Assembly: GCA_946699065.1 (NCBI GenBank)
Contig: CAMPDV010000512.1
Location: 62,001-126,000, forward strand
Length of the DNA: 64,000 bases
Source of the DNA: Loxodes magnus
Lineage: Eukaryota > Ciliophora > Karyorelictea > Loxodida > Loxodidae
Direction of reading: 5' to 3'
In this document: positions 26,400 to 39,000 of the stretch, piece after piece
How positions within the stretch are numbered: position 1 is the stretch's first letter
Layout: every line of letters starts with the position of its first letter
The notes under the pieces: generated by a model
Told to the model about the DNA's origin: nothing
Seen by the model: only the letters and a program-made list of their open reading frames with translations
Databases searched by the model: none
Translations under genes and position numbers: made by a program

Positions 26400-27000
26400 A
26401 TAATAAACATTAAAGAGCGAAAATAAAAAAGGATGTTTTAATAAGAAGTTACGGAATATGATATAAAAAAAGGAAAAATACAAAAAGACTTTTTAATTAA
26501 TTAATTTAAAATATAAAAAATTTAAAAGAAAGAAAAATCAATAAAACCTTCGGATTCTTAATAAAAAAAATTTATAGGTAAATATAAAAAAAAGCAATCA
26601 CAAAAAACAATATAATATTTCAAATATATTATTTTTAACCGAGAAGTAAAAAATAAAGAATCAGAATTGATAAAAACTATAAAATAAAAAAAATAGCAAT
26701 ATAAAAACTAAAATAAAACACTACTAATAAAAAATATAATTAAATAAAAAAAGAAAAAAAGAAAAAAAAGTTAACAAAAAAATAAAAAAGTAAAAAAAAG
26801 TAACAAAAGTAATAAAAAAAAAATAAAATCAGATAAAAAATAAATAATACTTTTAATCAATAAGAACTAAAATTAATGAAATTAAAAAAAAAAAAGATAT
26901 AGAAATAAAAAAAGTAAATAAAAAAAAAAGACTAATTTTTTAAATCTTAATTCAAAAAAATAAAGAAAAATTAAAATATTTTGTACCAAATTATTGAAAA
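26400..27000. repeat. A-rich low-complexity region
   Basis: Almost pure A with scattered T, G and C on the plus strand, including many runs of four to ten A. No frame reads as protein apart from lysine-rich low complexity. It runs straight into the 84 bp array, so if the array is a gene its 5' flank and start lie in this sequence. Confidence 0.7.
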
Positions 27001-27010
27001 AAATATATCA

Positions 27011-30000
27011 TCTAAGAAAAGTGAGGTAGAAAAGCAAGTAACAGAGTCTGAAGATCAGTTAGGTAATTAGGAAAAACTAGAAGTTAGAGAGAGATTTCTA
27101 AGAAAAGTGAGGTAGAAAAGCAAGTAAAAGAGTCTGAAGATCAGTTAGGTAATTAGACAAAACTAGAAGTTAGAGAGATTTCTAAGAAAAGTCTGGTAGA
27201 AAAGCAAGTAAAAGAGTCTGAAGATCAGTTAGGTAATTAGAAAAACTAGAAGTTAGAGAGATTTCTAAGAAAAGTGAGGTAGAAAAGCAAGTAAAAGAGT
27301 CTGAAGATCAGTTAGGTAATTAGACAAAACTAGAAGTTAGAGAGATTTCTAAGAAAAGTGAGGTAGAAAAGCAAGTAACAGAGTCTGAAGATCAGTTAGG
27401 TAATTAGGAAAAACTAGAAGTTAGAGAGATTTCTAAGAAAAGTGAGGTAGAAAAGCAAGTAACAGAGTCTGAAGATCAGTTAGGTAATTAGGAAAAACTA
27501 GAAGTTAGAGAGAGATTTCTAAGAAAAGTGAGGTAGAAAAGCAAGTAAAAGAGTCTGAAGATCAGTTAGGTAATTAGGAAAAACTAGAAGTTAGAGAGAT
27601 TTCTAAGAAAAGTGAGGTAGAAAAGCAAGTAACAGAGTCTGAAGATCAGTTAGGTAATTAGACAAAACTAGAAGTTAGAGAGATTTCTAAGAAAAGTGAG
27701 GTAGAAAAGCAAGTAACAGAGTCTGAAGATCAGTTAGGTAATTAGACAAAACTAGAAGTTAGAGAGATTTCTAAGAAAAGTCTGGTAGAAAAGCAAGTAA
27801 AAGAGTCTGAAGATCAGTTAGGTAATTAGGAAAAACTAGAAGTTAGAGAGAGATTTCTAAGAAAAGTGAGGTAGAAAAGCAAGTAAAAGAGTCTGAAGAT
27901 CAGTTAGGTAATTAGGAAAAACTAGAAGTTAGAGAGATTTCTAAGAAAAGTGAGGTAGAAAAGCAAGTAAAAGAGTCTGAAGATCAGTTAGGTAATTAGG
28001 AAAAACTAGAAGTTAGAGAGATTTCTAAGAAAAGTGAGGTAGAAAAGCAAGTAACAGAGTCTGAAGATCAGTTAGGTAATTAGGAAAAACTAGAAGTTAG
28101 AGAGAGATTTCTAAGAAAAGTGAGGTAGAAAAGCAAGTAAAAGAGTCTGAAGATCAGTTAGGTAATTAGACAAAACTAGAAGTTAGAGAGAGATTTCTAA
28201 GAAAAGTGAGGTAGAAAAGCAAGTAACAGAGTCTGAAGATCAGTTAGGTAATTAGACAAAACTAGAAGTTAGAGAGATTTCTAAGAAAAGTGAGGTAGAA
28301 AAGCAAGTAACAGAGTCTGAAGATCAGTTAGGTAATTAGGAAAAACTAGAAGTTAGAGAGATTTCTAAGAAAAGTGAGGTAGAAAAGCAAGTAACAGAGT
28401 CTGAAGATCAGTTAGGTAATTAGGAAAAACTAGAAGTTAGAGAGAGATTTCTAAGAAAAGTGAGGTAGAAAAGCAAGTAAAAGAGTCTGAAGATCAGTTA
28501 GGTAATTAGGAAAAACTAGAAGTTAGAGAGATTTCTAAGAAAAGTGAGGTAGAAAAGCAAGTAAAAGAGTCTGAAGATCAGTTAGGTAATTAGCAAAAAC
28601 TAGAAGTTAGAGAGATTTCTAAGAAAAGTGAGGTAGAAAAGCAAGTAACAGAGTCTAAAGATCAGTTAGGTAATTAGGAAAAACTAGAAGTTAGAGAGAG
28701 ATTTCTAAGAAAAGTGAGGTAGAAAAGCAAGTAAAAGAGTCTGAAGATCAGTTAGGTAATTAGGAAAAACTAGAAGTTAGAGAGATTTCTAAGAAAAGTG
28801 AGGTAGAAAAGCAAGTAACAGAGTCTGAAGATCAGTTAGGTAATTAGGAAAAACTAGAAGTTAGAGAGAGATTTCTAAGAAAAGTGAGGTAGAAAAGCAA
28901 GTAACAGAGTCTGAAGATCAGTTAGGTAATTAGAAAAACTAGAAGTTAGAGAGATTTCTAAGAAAAGTGAGGTAGAAAAGCAAGTAACAGAGTCTGAAGA
29001 TCAGTTAGGTAATTAGGAAAAACTAGAAGTTAGAGAGAGATTTCTAAGAAAAGTGAGGTAGAAAAGCAAGTAACAGAGTCTGAAGATCAGTTAGGTAATT
29101 AGGAAAAACTAGAAGTTAGAGAGATTTCTAAGAAAAGTGAGGTAGAAAAGCAAGTAACAGAGTCTGAAGATCAGTTAGGTAATTAGGAAAAACTAGAAGT
29201 TAGAGAGAGATTTCTAAGAAAAGTGAGGTAGAAAAGCAAGTAAAAGAGTCTGAAGATCAGTTAGGTAATTAGGAAAAACTAGAAGTTAAAGAGAGATTTC
29301 TAAGAAAAGTGAGGTAGAAAAGCAAGTAAAAGAGTCTGAAGATCAGTTAGGTAATTAGGAAAAACTAGAAGTTAGAGAGATTTCTAAGAAAAGTGAGGTA
29401 GAAAAGCAAGTAAAAGAGTCTGAAGATCAGTTAGGTAATTAGCAAAAACTAGAAGTTAGAGAGATTTCTAAGAAAAGTGAGGTAGAAAAGCAAGTAACAG
29501 AGTCTGAAGATCAGTTAGGTAATTAGACAAAACTAGAAGTTAGAGAGATTTCTAAGAAAAGTGAGGTAGAAAAGCAAGTAACAGAGTCTAGAAAAGCAAG
29601 TAAAAGAGTCTGAAGATCAGTTAGGTAATTAGGAAAAACTAGAAGTTAGAGAGATTTCTAAGAAAAGTGAGGTAGAAAAGCAAGAGAGTCTGAAGATCAG
29701 TTAGGTATTAGACAAAACTAAAGTAGAGAGATTTCTAAGGTGAGGTAGAAAAGCAAGTAAAAGAGTCTGAAGATCAGAGTCTAGAAGTTAGAGAGATTTC
29801 TAAGAAAAGTTAGAAAAGCAAGTAGAGTCTGAAGATCAGTTAGGTAATTAGAAAAACTAGAAGTTAGAGAGATTTCTAAGAAAAGTGAGGTAGAAAAGCA
29901 AGTAAAAGAGTCTGAAGATCAGTTAGGTAATTAGGAAAAACTAGAAGTTAGAGAGAGATTTCTAAGAAAAGTGAGGTAGAAAAGCAAGTAAAAGAGTCTG

Positions 30001-33000
30001 AAGATCAGTTAGGTAATTAGGAAAAACTAGAAGTTAGAGAGATTTCTAAGAAAAGTGAGGTAGAAAAGCAAGTAACAGAGTCTGAAGATCAGTTAGGTAA
30101 TTAGGAAAAACTAGAAGTTAGAGAGATTTCTAAGAAAAGTGAGGTAGAAAAGCAAGTAACAGAGTCTGAAGATCAGTTAGGTAATTAGAAAAACTAGAAG
30201 TTAGAGAGATTTCTAAGAAAAGTGAGGTAGAAAAGCAAGTAACAGAGTCTGAAGATCAGTTAGGTAATTAGGAAAAACTAGAAGTTAGAGAGATTTCTAA
30301 GAAAAGTGAGGTAGAAAAGCAAGTAAAAGAGTCTGAAGATCAGTTAGGTAATTAGAAAAACTAGAAGTTAGAGAGATTTCTAAGAAAAGTGAGGTAGAAA
30401 AGCAAGTAAAAGAGTCTGAAGATCAGTTAGGTAATTAGGAAAAACTAGAAGTTAGAGAGAGATTTCTAAGAAAAGTGAGGTAGAAAAGCAAGTAAAAGAG
30501 TCTGAAGATCAGTTAGGTAATTAGGAAAAACTAGAAGTTAGAGAGATTTCTAAGAAAAGTGAGGTAGAAAAGCAAGTAACAGAGTCTGAAGATCAGAAAA
30601 ACTAGAAGTTAGGATTTCTAAGAAAATTAGCAAGTAAAAAAAATCTACTAGAAGTTAGAGAGATTTCTAAGAAAAGTGAGGTAGAAAAGCAAGTAACAGA
30701 GTCTGAAGATCAGTTAGGTAATTAGAGAGAAAAACTAGAAGTTAGAGAGATTTCTAAGAAAAGTGAGGTAGAAAAGCAAGTAACAGAGTCTGAAGATCAG
30801 TTAGGTAATTAGAAAAACTAGAAGTTAGAGAGATTTCTAAGAAAAGTGAGGTAGAAAAGCAAGTAAAAGAGTCTGAAGATCAGTTAGGTAATTAGGAAAA
30901 ACTAGAAGTTAGAGAGATTTCTAAGAAAAGTGAGGTAGAAAAGCAAGTAAAAGAGTCTGAAGATCAGTTAGGTAATTAGGAAAAACTAGAAGTTAGAGAG
31001 AGATTTCTAAGAAAAGTGAGGTAGAAAAGCAAGTAACAGAGTCTGAAGATCAGTTAGGTAATTAGCAAAAACTAGAAGTTAGAGAGATTTCTAAGAAAAG
31101 TGAGGTAGAAAAGCAAGTAACAGAGTCTGAAGATCAGTTAGGTAATTAGACAAAACTAGAAGTTAGAGAGAGATTTCTAAGAAAAGTGAGGTAGAAAAGC
31201 AAGTAACAGAGTCTGAAGATCAGTTAGGTAATTAGAAAAACTAGAAGTTAGAGAGATTTCTAAGAAAAGTGAGGTAGAAAAGCAAGTAACAGAGTCTGAA
31301 GATCAGTTAGGTAATTAGGAAAAACTAGAAGTTAGAGAGATTTCTAAGAAAAGTGAGGTAGAAAAGCAAGTAACAGAGTCTGAAGATCAGTTAGGTAATT
31401 AGAAAAACTAGAAGTTAGAGAGAGATTTCTAAGAAAAGTGAGGTAGAAAAGCAAGTAAAAGAGTCTGAAGATCAGTTAGGTAATTAGCAAAAACTAGAAG
31501 TTAGAGAGAGATTTCTAAGAAAAGTGAGGTAGAAAAGCAAGTAAAAGAGTCTGAAGATCAGTTAGGTAATTAGGAAAAACTAGAAGTTAGAGAGAGATTT
31601 CTAAGAAAAGTGAGGTAGAAAAGCAAGTAACAGAGTCTGAAGATCAGTTAGGTAATTAGAAAAACTAGAAGTTAGAGAGATTTCTAAGAAAAGTGAGGTA
31701 GAAAAGCAAGTAACAGAGTCTGAAGATCAGTTAGGTAATTAGGAAAAACTAGAAGTTAGAGAGATTTCTAAGAAAAGTGAGGTAGAAAAGCAAGTAAAAG
31801 AGTCTGAAGATCAGTTAGGTAATTAGGAAAAACTAGAAGTTAGAGAGAGATTTCTAAGAAAAGTGAGGTAGAAAAGCAAGTAACAGAGTCTGAAGATCAG
31901 TTAGGTAATTAGAAAAACTAGAAGTTAGAGAGATTTCTAAGAAAAGTGAGGTAGAAAAGCAAGTAAAAGAGTCTGAAGATCAGTTAGGTAATTAGGAAAA
32001 ACTAGAAGTTAGAGAGATTTCTAAGAAAAGTGAGGTAGAAAAGCAAGTAACAGAGTCTGAAGATCAGTTAGGTAATTAGGAAAAACTAGAAGTTAGAGAG
32101 ATTTCTAAGAAAAGTGAGGTAGAAAAGCAAGTAAAAGAGTCTGAAGATCAGTTAGGTAATTAGACAAAACTAGAAGTTAGAGAGATTTCTAAGAAAAGTG
32201 AGGTAGAAAAGCAAGTAGCAGAGTCTGAAGATCAGTTAGGTAATTAGCAAAAACTAGAAGTTAGAGAGATTTCTAAGAAAAGTGAGGTAGAAAAGCAAGT
32301 AAAAGAGTCTGAAGATCAGTTAGGTAATTAGAAAAACTAGAAGTTAGAGAGATTTCTAAGAAAAGTGAGGTAGAAAAGCAAGTAAAAGAGTCTGAAGATC
32401 AGTTAGGTAATTAGAAAAACTAGAAGTTAGAGAGAGATTTCTAAGAAAAGTGAGGTAGAAAAGCAAGTAACAGAGTCTGAAGATCAGTTAGGTAATTAGC
32501 AAAAACTAGAAGTTAGAGAGATTTCTAAGAAAAGTGAGGTAGAAAAGCAAGTAACAGAGTCTGAAGATCAGTTAGGTAATTAGAAAAACTAGAAGTTAGA
32601 GAGAGATTTCTAAGAAAAGTGAGGTAGAAAAGCAAGTAAAAGAGTCTGAAGATCAGTTAGGTAATTAGGAAAAACTAGAAGTTAGAGAGATTTCTAAGAA
32701 AAGTGAGGTAGAAAAGCAAGTAAAAGAGTCTGAAGATCAGTTAGGTAATTAGATAGAAAAGCAAAAACTAGAAGTTAGAGAGATTTCTAAGAAAAGTGAG
32801 GTAGAAAAGCAAGTAAAAGAGTCTGAAGATCAGTTAGGTAATTAGGAAAAACTAGAAGTTAGAGAGAGATTTCTAAGAAAAGTGAGGTAGAAAAGCAAGT
32901 AAAAGAGTCTGAAGATCAGTTAGGTAATTAGAAAAACTAGAAGTTAGAGAGATTTCTAAGAAAAGTGAGGTAGAAAAGCAAGTAACAGAGTCTGAAGATC

Positions 33001-36000
33001 AGTTAGGTAATTAGAAAAACTAGAAGTTAGAGAGATTTCTAAGAAAAGTGAGGTAGAAAAGCAAGTAAAAGAGTCTGAAGATCAGTTAGGTAATTAGGAA
33101 AAACTAGAAGTTAGAGAGATTTCTAAGAAAAGTGAGGTAGAAAAGCAAGTAAAAGAGTCTGAAGATCAGTTAGGTAATTAGAAAAACTAGAAGTTAGAGA
33201 GATTTCTAAGAAAAGTGAGGTAGAAAAGCAAGTAACAGAGTCTGAAGATCAGTTAGGTAATTAGACAAAACTAGAAGTTAGAGAGATTTCTAAGAAAAGT
33301 GAGGTAGAAAAGCAAGTAAAAGAGTCTGAAGATCAGTTAGGTAATTAGAAAAACTAGAAGTTAGAGAGAGATTTCTAAGAAAAGTGAGGTAGAAAAGCAA
33401 GTAACAGAGTCTGAAGATCAGTTAGGTAATTAGGCAAAAACTAGAAGTTAGAGAGATTTCTAAGAAAAGTGAGGTAGAAAAGCAAGTAACAGAGTCTGAA
33501 GATCAGTTAGGTAATTAGACAAAACTAGAAGTTAGAGAGATTTCTAAGAAAAGTGAGGTAGAAAAGCAAGTAACAGAGTCTGAAGATCAGTTAGGTAATT
33601 AGAAAAACTAGAAGTTAGAGAGATTTCTAAGAAAAGTGAGGTAGAAAAGCAAGTAACAGAGTCTGAAGATCAGTTAGGTAATTAGAAAAACTAGAAGTTA
33701 GAGAGATTTCTAAGAAAAGTGAGGTAGAAAAGCAAGTAGAAAACAGAGTCTGAAGATCAGTTAGGTAATTAGAAAAACTAGAAGTTAGAGAGAGATTTCT
33801 AAGAAAAGTGAGGTAGAAAAGCAAGTAACAGAGTCTGAAGATCAGTTAGGTAATTAGAAAAACTAGAAGTTAGAGAGATTTCTAAGAAAAGTGAGGTAGA
33901 AAAGCAAGTAACAGAGTCTGAAGATCAGTTAGGTAATTAGAAAAACTAGAAGTTAGAGAGATTTCTAAGAAAAGTGAGGTAGAAAAGCAAGTAACAGAGT
34001 CTGAAGATCAGTTAGGTAATTAGACAAAACTAGAAGTTAGAGAGAGATTTCTAAGAAAAGTGAGGTAGAAAAGCAAGTAACAGAGTCTGAAGATCAGTTA
34101 GGTAATTAGCAAAAACTAGAAGTTAGAGAGATTTCTAAGAAAAGTGAGGTAGAAAAGCAAGTAACAGAGTCTGAAGATCAGTTAGGTAATTAGAAAAACT
34201 AGAAGTTAGAGAGAGATTTCTAAGAAAAGTGAGGTAGAAAAGCAAGTAACAGAGTCTGAAGATCAGTTAGGTAATTAGGAAAAACTAGAAGTTAGAGAGA
34301 GATTTCTAAGAAAAGTGAGGTAGAAAAGCAAGTAACAGAGTCTGAAGATCAGTTAGGTAATTAGGAAAAACTAGAAGTTAGAGAGATTTCTAAGAAAAGT
34401 GAGGTAGAAAAGCAAGTAAAAGAGTCTGAAGATCAGTTAGGTAATTAGGAAAAACTAGAAGTTAGAGAGATTTCTAAGAAAAGTGAGGTAGAAAAGCAAG
34501 TAAAAGAGTCTGAAGATCAGTTAGGTAATTAGGAAAAACTAGAAGTTAGAGAGATTTCTAAGAAAAGTGAGGTAGAAAAGCAAGTAACAGAGTCTGAAGA
34601 TCAGTTAGGTAATTAGAAAAACTAGAAGTTAGAGAGATTTCTAAGAAAAGTGAGGTAGAAAAGCAAGTAACAGAGTCTGAAGATCAGTTAGGTAATTAGA
34701 AAAACTAGAAGTTAGAAGAGAGATTTCTAAGAAAAGTGAGGTAGAAAAGCAAGTAAAAGAGTCTGAAGATCAGTTAGGTAATTAGAAAAACTAGAAGTTA
34801 GAGAGATTTCTAAGAAAAGTGAGGTAGAAAAGCAAGTAAAAGAGTCTGAAGATCAGTTAGGTAATTAGGAAAAACTAGAAGTTAGAGAGAGATTTCTAAG
34901 AAAAGTGAGGTAGAAAAGCAAGTAACAGAGTCTGAAGATCAGTTAGGTAATTAGAAAAACTAGAAGTTAGAGAGATTTCTAAGAAAAGTGAGGTAGAAAA
35001 GCAAGTAACAGAGTCTGAAGATCAGTTAGGTAATTAGCAAAAAACTAGAAGTTAGAGAGATTTCTAAGAAAAGTGAGGTAGAAAAGCAAGTAACAGAGTC
35101 TGAAGATCAGTTAGGTAATTAGGAAAAACTAGAAGTTAGAGAGATTTCTAGAAGTTAGAGATTTCTAAAAAGTGAGGTAGAAAAGCAAGTAACAGAGTCT
35201 GAAGATCAGTTAGGTAATTAGCAAAAACTAGAAGTTAGAGAGAGATTTCTAAGAAAAGTGAGGTAGAAAAGCAAGTAAAAGAGTCTGAAGATCAGTTAGG
35301 TAATTAGGAAAAACTAGAAGTTAGAGAGATTTCTAAGAAAAGTGAGGTAGAAAAGCAAGTAAAAGAGTCTGAAGATCAGTTAGGTAATTAGGAAAAACTA
35401 GAAGTTAGAGAGATTTCTAAGAAAAGTGAGGTAGAAAAGCAAGTAACAGAGTCTGAAGATCAGTTAGGTAATTAGGAAAAACTAGAAGTTAGAGAGAGAT
35501 TTCTAAGAAAAGTGAGGTAGAAAAGCAAGTAAAAGAGTCTGAAGATCAGTTAGGTAATTAGGAAAAACTAGAAGTTAGAGAGATTTCTAAGAAAAGTGAG
35601 GTAGAAAAGCAAGTAACAGAGTCTGAAGATCAGTTAGGTAATTAGACAAAACTAGAAGTAGACAAAACTAGAAGTTAGAGAGATTTCTAAGAAAAGTGAG
35701 GTAGAAAAGCAAGTAACAGAGTCTGAAGATCAGTTAGGTAATTAGAAAAACTAGAAGTTAGAGAGATTTCTAAGAAAAGTGAGGTAGAAAAGCAAGTAAA
35801 AGAGTCTGAAGATCAGTTAGGTAATTAGACAAAACTAGAAGTTAGAGAGATTTCTAAGAAAAGTGAGGTAGAAAAGCAAGTAAAAGAGTCTGAAGATCAG
35901 TTAGGTAATTAGGAAAAACTAGAAGTTAGAGAGATTTCTAAGAAAAGTGAGGTAGAAAAGCAAGTAAAAGAGTCTGAAGATCAGTTAGGTAATTAGGAAA

Positions 36001-39000
36001 AACTAGAAGTTAGAGAGATTTCTAAGAAAAGTGAGGTAGAAAAGCAAGTAACAGAGTCTGAAGATCAGTTAGGTAATTAGCAAAAACTAGAAGTTAGAGA
36101 GATTTCTAAGAAAAGTGAGGTAGAAAAGCAAGTAACAGAGTCTGAAGATCAGTTAGGTAATTAGACAAAACTAGAAGTTAGAGAGATTTCTAAGAAAAGT
36201 GAGGTAGAAAAGCAAGTAACAGAGTCTGAAGATCAGTTAGGTAATTAGACAAAACTAGAAGTTAGAGAGAGATTTCTAAGAAAAGTGAGGTAGAAAAGCA
36301 AGTAACAGAGTCTGAAGATCAGTTAGGTAATTAGCAAAAACTAGAAGTTAGAGAGAGATTTCTAAGAAAAGTGAGGTAGAAAAGCAAGTAACAGAGTCTG
36401 AAGATCAGTTAGGTAATTAGACAAAACTAGAAGTTAGAGAGATTTCTAAGAAAAGTGAGGTAGAAAAGCAAGTAAAAGAGTCTGAAGATCAGTTAGGATC
36501 AGTTAGAGAGAGATTTCTAAGAAAAGTGAGGTAGAAAAGCAAGTAAAAGAGTCTGAAGATCAGTTAGTAATTAGACAAAACTAGAAGTTAGAGAGAGATT
36601 TCTAAGAAAAGTGAGGTAGAAAAGCAAGTAACAGAGTCTGAAGATCAGTTAGGTAATTAGACAAAACTAGAAGTTAGAGAGAGATTTCTAAGAAAAGTGA
36701 GGTAGAAAAGCAAGTAAAAGAGTCTGAAGATCAGTTAGGTAATTAGCAAAAACTAGAAGTTAGAGAGATTTCTAAGAAAAGTGAGGTAGAAAAGCAAGTA
36801 AAAGAGTCTGAAGATCAGTTAGGTAATTAGAAAAACTAGAAGTTAGAGAGATTTCTAAGAAAAGTGAGGTAGAAAAGCAAGTAACAGAGTCTGAAGATCA
36901 GTTAGGTAATTAGGAAAAACTAGAAGTTAGAGAGATTTCTAAGAAAAGTGAGGTAGAAAAGCAAGTAAATCAGAGTCTGAAGATCAGTTAGGTAATTAGA
37001 TCAAAAACTAGAAGTTAGAGAGATTTCTAAGAAAAGTGAGGTAGAAAAGCAAGTAACAGAGTCTGAAGATCAGTTAGGTAATTAGACAAAACTAGAAGTT
37101 AGAGAGAGATTTCTAAGAAAAGTGAGGTAGAAAAGCAAGTAACAGAGTCTGAAGATCAGTTAGGTAATTAGCAAAAACTAGAAGTTAGAGAGATTTCTAA
37201 GAAAAGTGAGGTAGAAAAGCAAGTAACAGAGTCTGAAGATCAGTTAGGTAATTAGAAAAACTAGAAGTTAGAGAGAGATTTCTAAGAAAAGTGAGGTAGA
37301 AAAGCAAGTAAAAGAGTCTGAAGATCAGTTAGGTAATTAGAAAAACTAGAAGTTAGAGAGATTTCTAAGAAAAGTGAGGTAGAAAAGCAAGTAACAGAGT
37401 CTGAAGATCAGTTAGGTAATTAGACAAAACTAGAAGTTAGAGAGATTTCTAAGAAAAGTGAGGTAGAAAAGCAAGTAAAAGAGTCTGAAGATCAGTTAGG
37501 TAATTAGGAAAAACTAGAAGTTAGAGAGATTTCTAAGAAAAGTGAGGTAGAAAAGCAAGTAAAAGAGTCTGAAGATCAGTTAGGTAATTAGAAAAACTAG
37601 AAGTTCTAAGAAAAGTGAGGTAGAAAAGAGAGAGTTTCTAAGAAAGAGTGAAAAGTGAGGTAGAAAAGCAAGTAAAAGAGTCTGAAGATCAGTTAGAGAG
37701 TAAGTTAGCAAGAGAAAACAGTTAGTAATTAGAAAAACTAGAAGTTAGAGAGAGATTTCTAAGAAAAGTGAGGTAGAAAAGCAAGTAAAAGAGTCTGAAG
37801 ATCAGTTAGGTAATTAGAAAAACTAGAAGTTAGAGAGAGATTTCTAAGAAAAGTGAGGTAGAAAAGCAAGTAACAGAGTCTGAAGATCAGTTAGGTAATT
37901 AGACAAAACTAGAAGTTAGAGAGAGATTTCTAAGAAAAGTGAGGTAGAAAAGCAAGTAACAGAGTCTGAAGATCAGTTAGGTAATTAGGAAAAACTAGAA
38001 GTTAGAGAGATTTCTAAGAAAAGTGAGGTAGAAAAGCAAGTAACAGAGTCTGAAGATCAGTTAGGTAATTAGACAAAACTAGAAGTTAGAGAGATTTCTA
38101 AGAAAAGTGAGGTAGAAAAGCAAGTAACAGAGTCTGAAGATCAGTTAGGTAATTAGACAAAAACTAGAAGTTAGAGAGATTTCTAAGAAAAGTGAGGTAG
38201 AAAAGCAAGTAACAGAGTCTGAAGATCAGTTAGGTAATTAGACAAAACTAGAAGTTAGAGAGAGATTTCTAAGAAAAGTGAGGTAGAAAAGCAAGTAACA
38301 GAGTCTGAAGATCAGTTAGGTAATTAGACAAAACTAGAAGTTAGAGAGATTTCTAAGAAAAGTGAGGTAGAAAAGCAAGTAACAGAGTCTGAAGATCAGT
38401 TAGGTAATTAGAAAAGCAAGTAAAAACTAGAAGTTAGAGAGAGATTTCTAAGAAAAGTGAGGTAGAAAAGCAAGTAACAGAGTCTGAAGATCAGTTAGGT
38501 AATTAGAAGTTAAAAACTAGAAGTTAGAGAGAGATTTCTAAGAAAAGTGAGGTAGAAAAGCAAGTAACAGAGTCTGAAGATCAGTTAGGTAATTAGAAAA
38601 ACTAGAAGTTAGAGAGATTTCTAAGAAAAGTGAGGTAGAAAAGCAAGTAAAAGAGTCTGAAGATCAGTTAGGTAATTAGGAAAAACTAGAAGTTAGAGAG
38701 AGATTTCTAAGAAAAGTGAGGTAGAAAAGCAAGTAAAAGAGTCTGAAGATCAGTTAGGTAATTAGACAAAACTAGAAGTTAGAGAGAGATTTCTAAGAAA
38801 AGTGAGGTAGAAAAGCAAGTAACAGAGTCTGAAGATCAGTTAGGTAATTAGCAAAAACTAGAAGTTAGAGAGATTTCTAAGAAAAGTGAGGTAGAAAAGC
38901 AAGTAACAGAGTCTGAAGATCAGTTAGGTAATTAGAAAAACTAGAAGTTAGAGAGAGATTTCTAAGAAAAGTGAGGTAGAAAAGCAAGTAAAAGAGTCTG

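Noticed and set aside
33627-33824. Short minus-strand frame inside the array
   Set aside because: It is a by-product of the repeat unit and recurs wherever the same length variants occur.
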